Shown piece by piece: positions 1 through 7,062 of a stretch of DNA of 62,850 nt (positions are counted from its first letter, which is position 1; every line of letters begins with the position of its first letter). The notes below the pieces were generated by a model. The model had not been told where the DNA came from, did not search any database, and was given only the letters and a program-made list of their open reading frames with translations. Position numbers and translations under genes: made by a program. The DNA is from an uncultured Lachnospiraceae bacterium. Lineage in GTDB: Bacteria > Bacillota > Clostridia > Lachnospirales > Lachnospiraceae. The DNA is taken from assembly GCA_910588865.1 (NCBI GenBank), contig CAJUSJ010000014.1:1-62850 (forward strand), given 5' to 3'.

Positions 1-840
1 CCAGCCTGTCCCCTTGCAGAAGCGGCATCCGCTGCCGCCGCACTTAAAGCAGCTCACATCCATCTCAGCGCTGGGCTCTGTAAAGGGGAAATGGTGAGGG
101 CGGAATTTTACCTTGGTATCCTCCCCGAACAGCTCCCTGGCAAACTCGGCCAGAGTGCCCTTTAAGTCAGCGAATGTGATATTCTTGTCAATAACCAGTC
201 CCTCAACCTGATGGAAAGATGGCGAGTGGGTGGCATCTACCTCGTCGGAGCGGAACACCCGTCCCGGGGAGATCATGCGGATAGGCAATTTGCCCTTCTC
301 CATGGTGCGGGCCTGCACCGGGGAAGTCTGGGTGCGCAGTACGATGTCCTTGTTTATATAAAAAGTATCCTGCTCATCTTTGGCCGGATGGCCCTGGGGA
401 ATATTTAACTTTGTAAAATTATACTCATCGTACTCGATTTCCGGGCCTTCCACCACCTCATAGCCCATGCCCACGAAAATCCGCTCCAGCTCCTCCAGAG
501 CAATGGTATTGGGATGGCCGTGGCCTACGTTGGCCTTCCTGGCGGGAAGGGTCACATCAATGACCTCGGCCTTCATCTGGGCTTCCCGGGCCTTCTTCGC
601 CAGAGCCAGCCGGTTCTCCTCCAGCTTTGCCTCAATCATCTCCCTGACCTCATTGACCATCTGGCCCACCTTGGGCCGCTCCTCGGGGGCTACGTTTTTC
701 ATGCTCTTGAGCACACTGGTCAGCTCTCCCTTTTTCCCCAGATAGGCTACCCGGATCTCATTCAATCTGTCCAGGGCCTCAGAAGACTCAATCTGTCTGA
801 GGGCTTCTTCTTTGATCTTCTCTAACTGCTCTTTCATCAT
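1..840 (-). CDS. pheS: Phenylalanyl-tRNA synthetase alpha subunit, 3' end outside window
   Basis: Alpha subunit of the cytoplasmic tetrameric Phe-tRNA synthetase, which charges tRNA-Phe. The translation runs from an N-terminal coiled-coil arm (MKEQLEKIKEEALRQIES) into the class II catalytic core; core signatures include GHPNTIALEELERIF, the TSPVQARTM motif and a Phe-site SFHQVEG segment. The frame is open to base 1, so the C-terminus and presumably pheT lie to the left. Two adjacent ATGs (838-840 and 835-837) follow an AAAGGAG at 844-850; the second has the better spacing. A Phe-type T-box leader directly upstream independently supports the assignment. Confidence 0.95.
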   Translation of the reverse strand, partial: MMKEQLEKIKEEALRQIESSEALDRLNEIRVAYLGKKGELTSVLKSMKNVAPEERPKVGQMVNEVREMIEAKLEENRLALAKKAREAQMKAEVIDVTLPARKANVGHGHPNTIALEELERIFVGMGYEVVEGPEIEYDEYNFTKLNIPQGHPAKDEQDTFYINKDIVLRTQTSPVQARTMEKGKLPIRMISPGRVFRSDEVDATHSPSFHQVEGLVIDKNITFADLKGTLAEFARELFGEDTKVKFRPHHFPFTEPSAEMDVSCFKCGGSGCRFCKGTGW

Positions 841-929
841 ATTCTCCTTTTTCTTGCTTTTTATAGAGGGAAGGCCAATTGTAGCGGCACAAACTCCGCC
901 GCTTTTCCGCGAATCAGGCAGGAAAGGCT

Positions 930-1040
930 GGGCGCTCCGCCCCGTGTACAATCGAGTAGGGGGAGGTCTCTCCCTACTCGCCGTGCCGGGGCAGGGCCGT
1001 GCAAACGGCCACATTCCCTTTCCGCCCGGTGTACATAAAA
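930..1040 (+). repeat. Dispersed structured repeat, copy A plus a tandem fragment
   Basis: Seen directly: a 9-bp stem (953-961 with 972-980), the 14-nt block CTCGCCGTGCCGGG (977-990), a second hairpin (GGCCGT-GCAA-ACGGCC, about 994-1009) and a CCGCC-N2-GTGTACA terminus ending near 1035. The same architecture recurs at 20589-20676. A second copy of the terminus (CCGCCCCGTGTACA, 937-950) lies just left, suggesting a tandem fragment. The element sits between the T-box terminator and the pheS start codon, immediately beside the terminator T-tract. Family not recognised. Confidence 0.6.
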
Positions 1041-1324
1041 ATAAAAGTCCCTTCGAATAACGAAGGGACGAACTTGATCGCGGTACCACCCTGATTCCCG
1101 CGTAAATGACGCGGGCACTCTCTGTGCGTAACGGGCACCAAACGTCGCGGCCTACTGAACCCGAAACCAATATATATCTGTCCTCAGTGGTTCAGCCGCG
1201 CGGCTCCGACGGGAATTTCGACCATTTATCTGAACTGAAGGGAACTTACAGCCGGTGATTCCCTCTCTCTGGCAGAAGATAAATGTCTACTGCGCGCCTT
1301 CACAGCCTTTCTCTATAAAACCTA
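1034..1324 (-). promoter_or_regulatory. T-box leader (Phe) with intrinsic terminator, controls pheS
   Basis: The T-box core AGGGTGGTACCGCG is present (minus strand of 1079-1092). It is followed by a 9-bp terminator stem (1047-1055 with 1061-1069) and a T-rich run (1034-1046). Stem I shows the AGAGAG/GCTG-type elements (minus strand of about 1245-1275) and, near its 3' base, a GAA-A-UUC arrangement whose UUC (1213-1215) would be the Phe specifier codon. Uncharged tRNA-Phe would stabilise the antiterminator and raise pheS expression. Confidence 0.93.
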
Positions 1325-1330
1325 GGGTAC

Positions 1331-1358
1331 ATTTTAGCATAATCTGCCCAAATGTCAA
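1331..1358 (-). promoter_or_regulatory. Sigma-A promoter of the pheS transcript
   Basis: On the minus strand: TTGACA (1353-1358), 16-nt spacer, TAAAAT (1331-1336), with an extended TG one base before the -10. It lies just upstream of the T-box leader, so the RNA would start near 1324. Confidence 0.8.
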
Positions 1359-1416
1359 CTGCTTTTTTCTTCTCTTATCCGCCGCGGTCCTGAATCCTGG
1401 TGGGATCCGCCATGTT

Positions 1417-2490
1417 TCAGATCACCTTGAGCCGCTCCTTCGCCGGACCATATCCCGCTCTGGCGGACATGCGGTAATACTTTACAGCCAGCTCTCTCTG
1501 CCCTGACACCTCATACCACGCGCCAAGATTGTAGGCTGCCTTAAAGGACCCGGTTCCTACCACGCCTCCCATCTCAGGCTTCTCCCCGATCTGAAGGCAT
1601 CTTAAGTAACACCTCTCGATGTTGGGCAGCAGAAATTCATAGGCCGCCACATCGGACAGAACCCGCTTCATGTAAAAAAGACCGCACACAAAACAGAAGT
1701 CCGGCCAGCTTCCCAGAGACGCTTCCTCTCTCTCCACGATGCCTGCCGCCTCGTCAAGACACTCTGTCGTTCCCTCGTCAAGAAGGGTATAGAGATACAG
1801 GACCACTCCCTCCGCCCTGTAGGATTCTTCTGGTTTTACCAGTTTATAAAAAGAGCGGAAATATTCCAGGCTCTCCTCCTGTCTTTTCAGATTCCGCAGA
1901 GTGTAGGCAAGCTGAAAATGATAATATCCATCCTCAGGGTACTGCTTTACAGCCTGCCTTAAGTAGGGGAGATTCCTCTCACCCTTATCTTCATATAGAT
2001 AGCCGTCATGGTCCGCGGACAATGGGAGAGGATAACAAAGCCAATTTCCCTCCGGCTGCTCATGGATCAACCCTGTATACCCCACGCCTTTTGGGAGAAG
2101 GCGGGGAAGTACGGAGGTGCTCTGGCTGACGCCTTCTCCATCCCGATAGGAATCGTATCTGGTGATGCCTCCAAGCCAAACCCCCGCCCTGTGGGCAAGA
2201 AGCTTCTCCAGACCTTTTCGGTCGCATGGTCTTAAATACTCATCCGCGTCCAGCACAAGATTCCAATCCGCGTCTGAATGCTCCAGAGCGAAATTCCGGG
2301 CAGCGGAAAAATCGTTGACCCACTGAAAGTCCACCACCTTTGCTCCCATACTCCTCGCGATCTGGGCGGTTTTGTCCGAGGAGCCGGTGTCCGCTATGAT
2401 AATCTCATCAACCAGGGGCTTCGCCGCCTTGAGACACTTTCTCAGACACCGCTCCTCGTTCTTAACGATCATGACCAGATTGATCTTCAC
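1417..2490 (-). CDS. GT2 family glycosyltransferase with C-terminal helical repeats
   Basis: Predicted cytoplasmic glycosyltransferase, 357 aa. The N-terminus is a GT-A fold: VMIVKNEERCLRKCL, the nucleotide-binding ADTGSSDKT and the metal-binding LDADEYL. The C-terminal half is helical and TPR/Sel1-like (FQLAYTLRNL, YNLGAWYEVSGQRELAVKYY), an arrangement seen in bacterial GT2 enzymes that modify proteins or peptides. It is the last gene of the accessory flagellar operon, 5 nt after the PilZ gene, so flagellin or a wall-binding protein is a plausible acceptor; that is inference. The start is an ATG at 2490. No strong terminator was found between its stop and the pheS promoter. Confidence 0.8.
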   Translation of the reverse strand: MKINLVMIVKNEERCLRKCLKAAKPLVDEIIIADTGSSDKTAQIARSMGAKVVDFQWVNDFSAARNFALEHSDADWNLVLDADEYLRPCDRKGLEKLLAHRAGVWLGGITRYDSYRDGEGVSQSTSVLPRLLPKGVGYTGLIHEQPEGNWLCYPLPLSADHDGYLYEDKGERNLPYLRQAVKQYPEDGYYHFQLAYTLRNLKRQEESLEYFRSFYKLVKPEESYRAEGVVLYLYTLLDEGTTECLDEAAGIVEREEASLGSWPDFCFVCGLFYMKRVLSDVAAYEFLLPNIERCYLRCLQIGEKPEMGGVVGTGSFKAAYNLGAWYEVSGQRELAVKYYRMSARAGYGPAKERLKVI

Positions 2491-2495
2491 AATAT

Positions 2496-3116
2496 CTACC
2501 TTCCCTGCTTTTTTTGCTTCTCCATCTGCTTGGCGAACACAAACTTCCTTATGGTCGCCTCTGTCTCCGGCAGCAGGTCAACGAACTTACAGCCATAGCC
2601 AAATCCCCCTGATGTAATCCCTCTTGCCCGCAGGATCTTGGCTTTGACCTCGCACAGTTCTCTCTCAAAACGATGGGTAAAGGAAAAATATTCCCCTGTC
2701 CGGATTGCCTGGGAGGTAACTAAAAAGATGCCTCCGGCGCTGATGTTCCGGATGGTTCCCACAAAAAACTCGCCGCTGGCCAAGGTAAACTCTGTAGCGA
2801 TCTGTACCCTCACCCGGAGATCCATCTGCCTCTGGAACACATCATTTACCTTGATAACCTCACAGTCCGCGGTCCAGGGCTCGATCAGCCTGCTTTCCTG
2901 GACATTCCTGCGGATCACCACTTCACAGAAACAGCGGATCAGTCCCTGCTGCACATCATAGAAATCCACATACGTCTTAAATCTGGCGCTGCGGAGCTTA
3001 TAATTACTGAAATACAGGCGGATCACCTCGTCGCCGCCAGTTTCCACCCTGGCTCTGGACAGGGGTTTATTGTCTGTTCCGTACACCAGACAACTCTCAC
3101 AATCCCTCAATTTCAT
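2496..3116 (-). CDS. PilZ-domain protein (YcgR/YpfA-like), candidate c-di-GMP receptor
   Basis: 206 aa in two parts: an N-terminal beta-rich YcgR-N-like region (about 1-90) and a PilZ domain (about 94-200). The second PilZ signature, NISAGG (N124, S126, G128-129), is present. The first, normally QRRxxxR, reads QRQMDLR (Q95-R101), so one of the two arginines that usually clamp c-di-GMP is Gln97. In Firmicutes and enterobacteria such proteins brake or adjust the flagellar motor when c-di-GMP is high (family knowledge). It lies between the SLT transglycosylase and the glycosyltransferase in the same operon. Binding may be weakened by the substitution. Confidence 0.85.
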   Translation of the reverse strand: MKLRDCESCLVYGTDNKPLSRARVETGGDEVIRLYFSNYKLRSARFKTYVDFYDVQQGLIRCFCEVVIRRNVQESRLIEPWTADCEVIKVNDVFQRQMDLRVRVQIATEFTLASGEFFVGTIRNISAGGIFLVTSQAIRTGEYFSFTHRFERELCEVKAKILRARGITSGGFGYGCKFVDLLPETEATIRKFVFAKQMEKQKKQGR

Positions 3117-3189
3117 AATATCGATTTCTCCTCCTCCATGGTCGTATTTCTCTCTGCCTCAGAACTGCCCTCATTCCTAAACAAGTATC

Positions 3190-4068
3190 TTACAAGGTCA
3201 GGGAGCCTGCCTCTCTGCTGGCATTCATCATCATCTGGAGACGCATGATCTCAACAAGGCTGATAAAGCTCTCTTTGTCCAAGGTGATGGTCTCCCCGCT
3301 CTCGTCCATGGAGGCGCTTCCCAGCAGAGCGCTTAAGGCCCCTGAGCCGGAACCATAATAGCTTCCCGCGCCACCGGTGAGAAGGCCGTACATGCCTGTG
3401 GACTGTCCATAAGAGGAGCTGGAACCGTAGACGCCGCCGGCTGACGACAGACCGGAAGACAGAAGAGACGAAACTGTGCTCGCTGTGTTTGCGTTCGCGC
3501 CGCTCTGACTCTTGCTCACAACCTTGCCCGTGGAGATGGGAGAGCCGTTCATGTAAGAGGTTACGGTCTTTACATAGTTCTGAGTCTCCTTGTAGGGAGG
3601 GACGCCGCCGTACTTCTGGACAGCGTTAGGCCCCGCGTTGTAGGCCGCCAAAGCCAAGGTTACATTTCCTCCGAACCGGTTTAAATTTTCCTTGAGATAT
3701 TTCGCGCCGCCCATAATGTTCTGTCTGGCGTCATAGGGGTCCGTGACCCCGAGAGATCTGGCCGTGGCAGGCATAAGCTGCATGACGCCGATGGCTCCTG
3801 CCTTTGAAACCGCCTTGGCGTTAAAGTTGGATTCCGCCTTTGCCACTGCCTTCAAAAGGGTTACCGAAACCCCGTAACGGGCAGACGCCTCCTCGAAAAT
3901 AGAGTCCATGGTCTCTGTCTGACCTGCTGTCTTCAAAGCGGCCTGAAACGCCTCGCTGGTGTTTTTCGTCTGGGCAGTCCGGTGGTTCTGGGCATTGACT
4001 GCCTCAGTGTTCACTGCCGATGTCATTAATTCCATAAGTTCTTGCTCCTCTTCCTCATATTTCCCCAC
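3190..4068 (-). CDS. SLT-type lytic transglycosylase, flagellum-associated
   Basis: 292 aa peptidoglycan lytic transglycosylase. The goose-lysozyme/SLT core spans about 54-175: catalytic Glu79 in KAESNFN, GVMQLMP (94-100) and AYNAGP (142-147). The core is preceded by a charged helix with no hydrophobic signal peptide and followed by a Ser/Gly-rich low-complexity region and a C-terminal helix rich in Met/Leu. Without a Sec signal, export through the flagellar type III apparatus, like FlgJ-type hydrolases, is a reasonable inference. It follows the two wall-binding proteins in the operon. The start is an ATG at 4066-4068. Confidence 0.85.
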   Translation of the reverse strand: MGKYEEEEQELMELMTSAVNTEAVNAQNHRTAQTKNTSEAFQAALKTAGQTETMDSIFEEASARYGVSVTLLKAVAKAESNFNAKAVSKAGAIGVMQLMPATARSLGVTDPYDARQNIMGGAKYLKENLNRFGGNVTLALAAYNAGPNAVQKYGGVPPYKETQNYVKTVTSYMNGSPISTGKVVSKSQSGANANTASTVSSLLSSGLSSAGGVYGSSSSYGQSTGMYGLLTGGAGSYYGSGSGALSALLGSASMDESGETITLDKESFISLVEIMRLQMMMNASREAGSLTL

Positions 4069-4090
4069 AGTCCGGGGGACCGCGCTTTCT

Positions 4091-5311
4091 TTATGATCTG
4101 CCGGGGGCCTTGCCGTCGTCTAAGATGGTCCAGCCCTCTATAGCCGTATTAACAGCCATACTCCCGTCACTGTAAAAATAGTACCACGCGCCATCAATCT
4201 GGTTCCAGCCTGTGCGCATCTTCCCGTCTGTCCCCAGATAATAGCGTTTCCCGGCCACATCTGCCCAGCCTCGCCGCATAACCCCTGAACCATCCATATA
4301 ATACCAGGAATTGGGGGATGGCTGGACCCAGCCCGTGAGCATGGCCCCGCCTTCTGACAGATAATACCAGGAATCGCCGGAAGGATTCACCCAACCGTTC
4401 TTCATGACACCATTGCTGTCCAGATAGTACCAGAAACCGCCTATGGCTGTCCAGCCCCTGGCCATGTTGCCATTCTGGTCAAAATAATACCAGTTATCGA
4501 AAATCTTCTTCCAGGTGTTCACCGCCATGGTGCCGTCAGGCATGATATAGTTATTTCCCTTGATATCCCCGCCGTCAGACGTGCGGCTCCCTAAATCCTC
4601 CCAGTCATATTCCTGCTCAGTGGAAGATACCGCTTCCCCCTCCTTGAGATACTTCTTCTCGTCAGTGGTCATGGGGATAGCCTTCACCTCATAATAATAG
4701 GTCTTGTCTTCGTCCCTCATAAACTCAGACAGATCCGCTGTGGCCTGCTCCACGGTCAGCCTCTTCACCACCTTGCTGTCACCATAGAGAACCAGGGAAT
4801 ATCCCGGCGCGAAGTCCACGGACTTCCACACCGCCCGGGTCCTGTTGGAACTGCTCCACCCTGCCTGTGTCGGGCTTCCCAGCACGGTTATGGGCTTATA
4901 ATCCACCCTTACCTGGAACTTGTCGCCGTCGAGGGCTTTGGCGGACACAAAGTCCGCGCCGGTGATCTTGCACTTTGACTTGGTGAGAGACGTGGGAAAC
5001 ACTTTTCCCTCCTCCGCCTCCAGGGTGATCTCCACCCGGACCTTTCTTCCCGGCTTCCACTTGTCATACTCTGTCCGATACTGGTAATCCACTATGGAAC
5101 AGCCTGCCGTGCTCACCGTGATCTCCGGCTCCGGAATCTCCTCCGGCTCCCCGTATGTAGTCTGGAAAGTGATGCTCACATTCTCTATGACGCTGGAGTC
5201 AGCCCCATAGACTGTCAGCCCGGCACCTCCCACCGCGGCGGCCGCCGCCAGGATCCAGGCCGCTGCCGCCCCGATCGTTCCCCGAAAATATCTGAAAATA
5301 TCCTTTCTCAC
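4091..5311 (-). CDS. Secreted cell-wall-binding (choline-binding-type) repeat protein
   Basis: About 406 aa. The N-terminal signal peptide has a basic start and an Ala-rich hydrophobic core ending near YGAD. A beta-rich domain of unknown family follows, then at least six tandem aromatic wall-binding repeats (W-YYFD-G-M--GW type) to the C-terminus. The GTG at 5309-5311, behind GAGGTG with 6-nt spacing, is preferred over the upstream TTG at 5338, which would overlap the preceding gene and put charged residues ahead of the signal peptide. Paralogue of the next gene upstream: both share the beta-domain/repeat architecture. Its place in a flagellar operon suggests a role at the wall passage of the filament; that is inference. 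Confidence 0.8.
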   Translation of the reverse strand: MRKDIFRYFRGTIGAAAAWILAAAAAVGGAGLTVYGADSSVIENVSITFQTTYGEPEEIPEPEITVSTAGCSIVDYQYRTEYDKWKPGRKVRVEITLEAEEGKVFPTSLTKSKCKITGADFVSAKALDGDKFQVRVDYKPITVLGSPTQAGWSSSNRTRAVWKSVDFAPGYSLVLYGDSKVVKRLTVEQATADLSEFMRDEDKTYYYEVKAIPMTTDEKKYLKEGEAVSSTEQEYDWEDLGSRTSDGGDIKGNNYIMPDGTMAVNTWKKIFDNWYYFDQNGNMARGWTAIGGFWYYLDSNGVMKNGWVNPSGDSWYYLSEGGAMLTGWVQPSPNSWYYMDGSGVMRRGWADVAGKRYYLGTDGKMRTGWNQIDGAWYYFYSDGSMAVNTAIEGWTILDDGKAPGRS

Positions 5312-5328
5312 ACGCTTCACCTCACATT

Positions 5329-6705
5329 CTACCGCCAAATGCCGTCAGAATCAATATATAATCCATCAATTTGGGTATCTTGGGCCATTTCTCCTGAATC
5401 CGGATAGAAATAGTACCAGGATCCGTCGATCTCATACCAGCCTGTGATGATCTCGCCGTTGGTGTCAGCAAAATAAGTCTTCTCATCCCGCCGTATCCAT
5501 CCGGTAAACATGGCCCCCTGAAGACTGTTCTCCAAGGTGTTCATATAATACCGCTTTCCGTCAAGGTCCAGCCAGCCTGTGTAGAGGCTTCCATCGTTGT
5601 TAAAATAATAATAGTATCCCCCGATCACCCGCCAGCCTGACGCGAACATGGATCCAAAGGAGTGGCCCCCTTCCTTCTCAGGCCGGAAATAGTACCACAC
5701 ATTGTCCACTTTGGTCCAGCCTACTGCCATCTGGCCATTGCCGTGGAAATAATACTGCTCCGCCCCAATGCTCTGCCAGCCAATGACCATGTTGCTGTTC
5801 CCGTCAAAATAGTACCAGTTCCCGTCAATGTTCTCCCACGCGCTGGTACACAGACTTCCGGAGGGATACCGGTACTTCCACAGGTTGCCCTCCTCAAACC
5901 ACCCTGTCTTCTGCTGGGTACCCTTCACCGCCTCAGGATTTGACGACTGCTGCCCTTTGCCGTCGGACACATACCGGTCCGTGATCTCCAGTTCCCCTGA
6001 CTCCAGCCAGTCGCTTCTCTTGCCGTACTTTTTCTGCTGCTCCGTGCTGGGGATGGTGCGGACTTTAAAGGTGTAACTGCCCGTCTGGGTCATATAGGGA
6101 TAAAAATTATATCTTGTGGACGACGTATCTTCCACTTTAAAAACATTTTTATTCTCCCTTAAAAGCTGGACCTCATAGTGGCCTGAACCGTTCTCCGGCT
6201 TCTCCCACACAGCCTCCCCCAGATTCTTCTCATTCCAGTAAACATCCTTTGGGGAGTCGTAATCTCCCTTTACCGGATTGATCCGCAGGGTGACCACCAG
6301 GTTGTCGCCCTCCCTCCTGGCGGATACGAAGGACCCTCCGCTGACCTTCACATTGGAAGCCTTGTAGCTGGCCAGGAAATAGTACTCGCTGACATCCTCT
6401 GGTTCCAGAGTCACCTTCATCCTCGGCTCATCGGCAGCCACCAGTTCCTTGGAGGAGCTGTCCAGCCATTCCGCGGAAACCACCGTATAGGTGGAGCCTC
6501 CTCCCGACACCAGGACCCCTCCCTCAGGAGCGCTGCCGCTGCCTGTCTGGATATCCGGCAGGGTATTGCCTGCTTTTAAATTGGACGATACCTTGACGTT
6601 CACACTGTTGATAGGCTTTGTGGCCGCCAAAGCGTCCACAGGCGCTGCCGCCGCGAGACAGACACACAGAAGCAGCGCTGCCCATCTTTTTATCAAATCA
6701 CCCAT
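5329..6705 (-). CDS. Secreted cell-wall-binding repeat protein, paralogue of the 4091-5311 product
   Basis: 458 aa. A signal peptide (MGDLIKRWAALLLCVCLAAA, cleavage near LAAT) is followed by a beta-rich N-terminal region with two Ig-like segments (for example SGGGSTYTVVSAEWL and GSYTFKVRTIPST). From about residue 270 there are seven or so choline-binding-type repeats (NWYYFDGN, QYYFHGNGQMAVGW, KRYYMNT and others). ATG at 6703-6705 with AAGGAGGTAA 5 nt upstream. The paired duplicate downstream has the same order of parts. Substrate (teichoic acid, choline or other) cannot be read from sequence. Confidence 0.8.
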   Translation of the reverse strand: MGDLIKRWAALLLCVCLAAAAPVDALAATKPINSVNVKVSSNLKAGNTLPDIQTGSGSAPEGGVLVSGGGSTYTVVSAEWLDSSSKELVAADEPRMKVTLEPEDVSEYYFLASYKASNVKVSGGSFVSARREGDNLVVTLRINPVKGDYDSPKDVYWNEKNLGEAVWEKPENGSGHYEVQLLRENKNVFKVEDTSSTRYNFYPYMTQTGSYTFKVRTIPSTEQQKKYGKRSDWLESGELEITDRYVSDGKGQQSSNPEAVKGTQQKTGWFEEGNLWKYRYPSGSLCTSAWENIDGNWYYFDGNSNMVIGWQSIGAEQYYFHGNGQMAVGWTKVDNVWYYFRPEKEGGHSFGSMFASGWRVIGGYYYYFNNDGSLYTGWLDLDGKRYYMNTLENSLQGAMFTGWIRRDEKTYFADTNGEIITGWYEIDGSWYYFYPDSGEMAQDTQIDGLYIDSDGIWR

Positions 6706-6723
6706 TCTGTTTACCTCCTTATA

Positions 6724-7062
6724 CTAAACCTCTGGCTGGGGAGCGGTCTCAGGGTTATCCTCACCTTCCGCCACTTCCCGCTGTTCCTCTATCGCTGGCG
6801 CGAATCCCAGAAAATAGATGTAGATATCCACAATGGCCTGGTACAATTCCTTGGGGATCTCCGCCCCTAGCTGAAGCTGGGTCAGAAGGGTGGCCAGAGA
6901 ATCATCCTCATACACCGGCACTCCGGCCTCCAGAGCGGTCTCCGTGATCCGCTCCGCCATGTAACCCATGCCGGAAGCCACGATCACCGGAGCCCCGTTC
7001 TTCTCCGGGTTATACTTTAACGCCACGGCTTTCTGCCGCATCAATTCATCAAATTCTGACAT
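6724..7062 (-). CDS. Stand-alone FlhB C-terminal-domain protein (YlqH/FhlB family)
   Basis: 112 aa. Residues 12-90 match the cytoplasmic C-terminal part of FlhB: VALKYNPEKNGAPVIVASG mirrors VALKYDPEKNGAPVVLAKG of the true FlhB in this window. The homology starts just after the point where FlhB carries its autocleavage NPTH, so this protein resembles the FlhB-CC fragment made as a separate gene and lacks NPTH. In Bacillus the equivalent ylqH is paired with ylqG, and here too it overlaps the larger partner by 14 nt. Family work suggests partial substitution for FlhB-CC in export specificity; the role here is inferred. Confidence 0.85.
   Translation of the reverse strand: MSEFDELMRQKAVALKYNPEKNGAPVIVASGMGYMAERITETALEAGVPVYEDDSLATLLTQLQLGAEIPKELYQAIVDIYIYFLGFAPAIEEQREVAEGEDNPETAPQPEV

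Noticed and set aside
5312..5338. TTG start for the wall-binding protein ending at 4091
   Set aside because: Overlaps the preceding gene and adds charged residues before the signal peptide; the GTG at 5311 has a better ribosome site.
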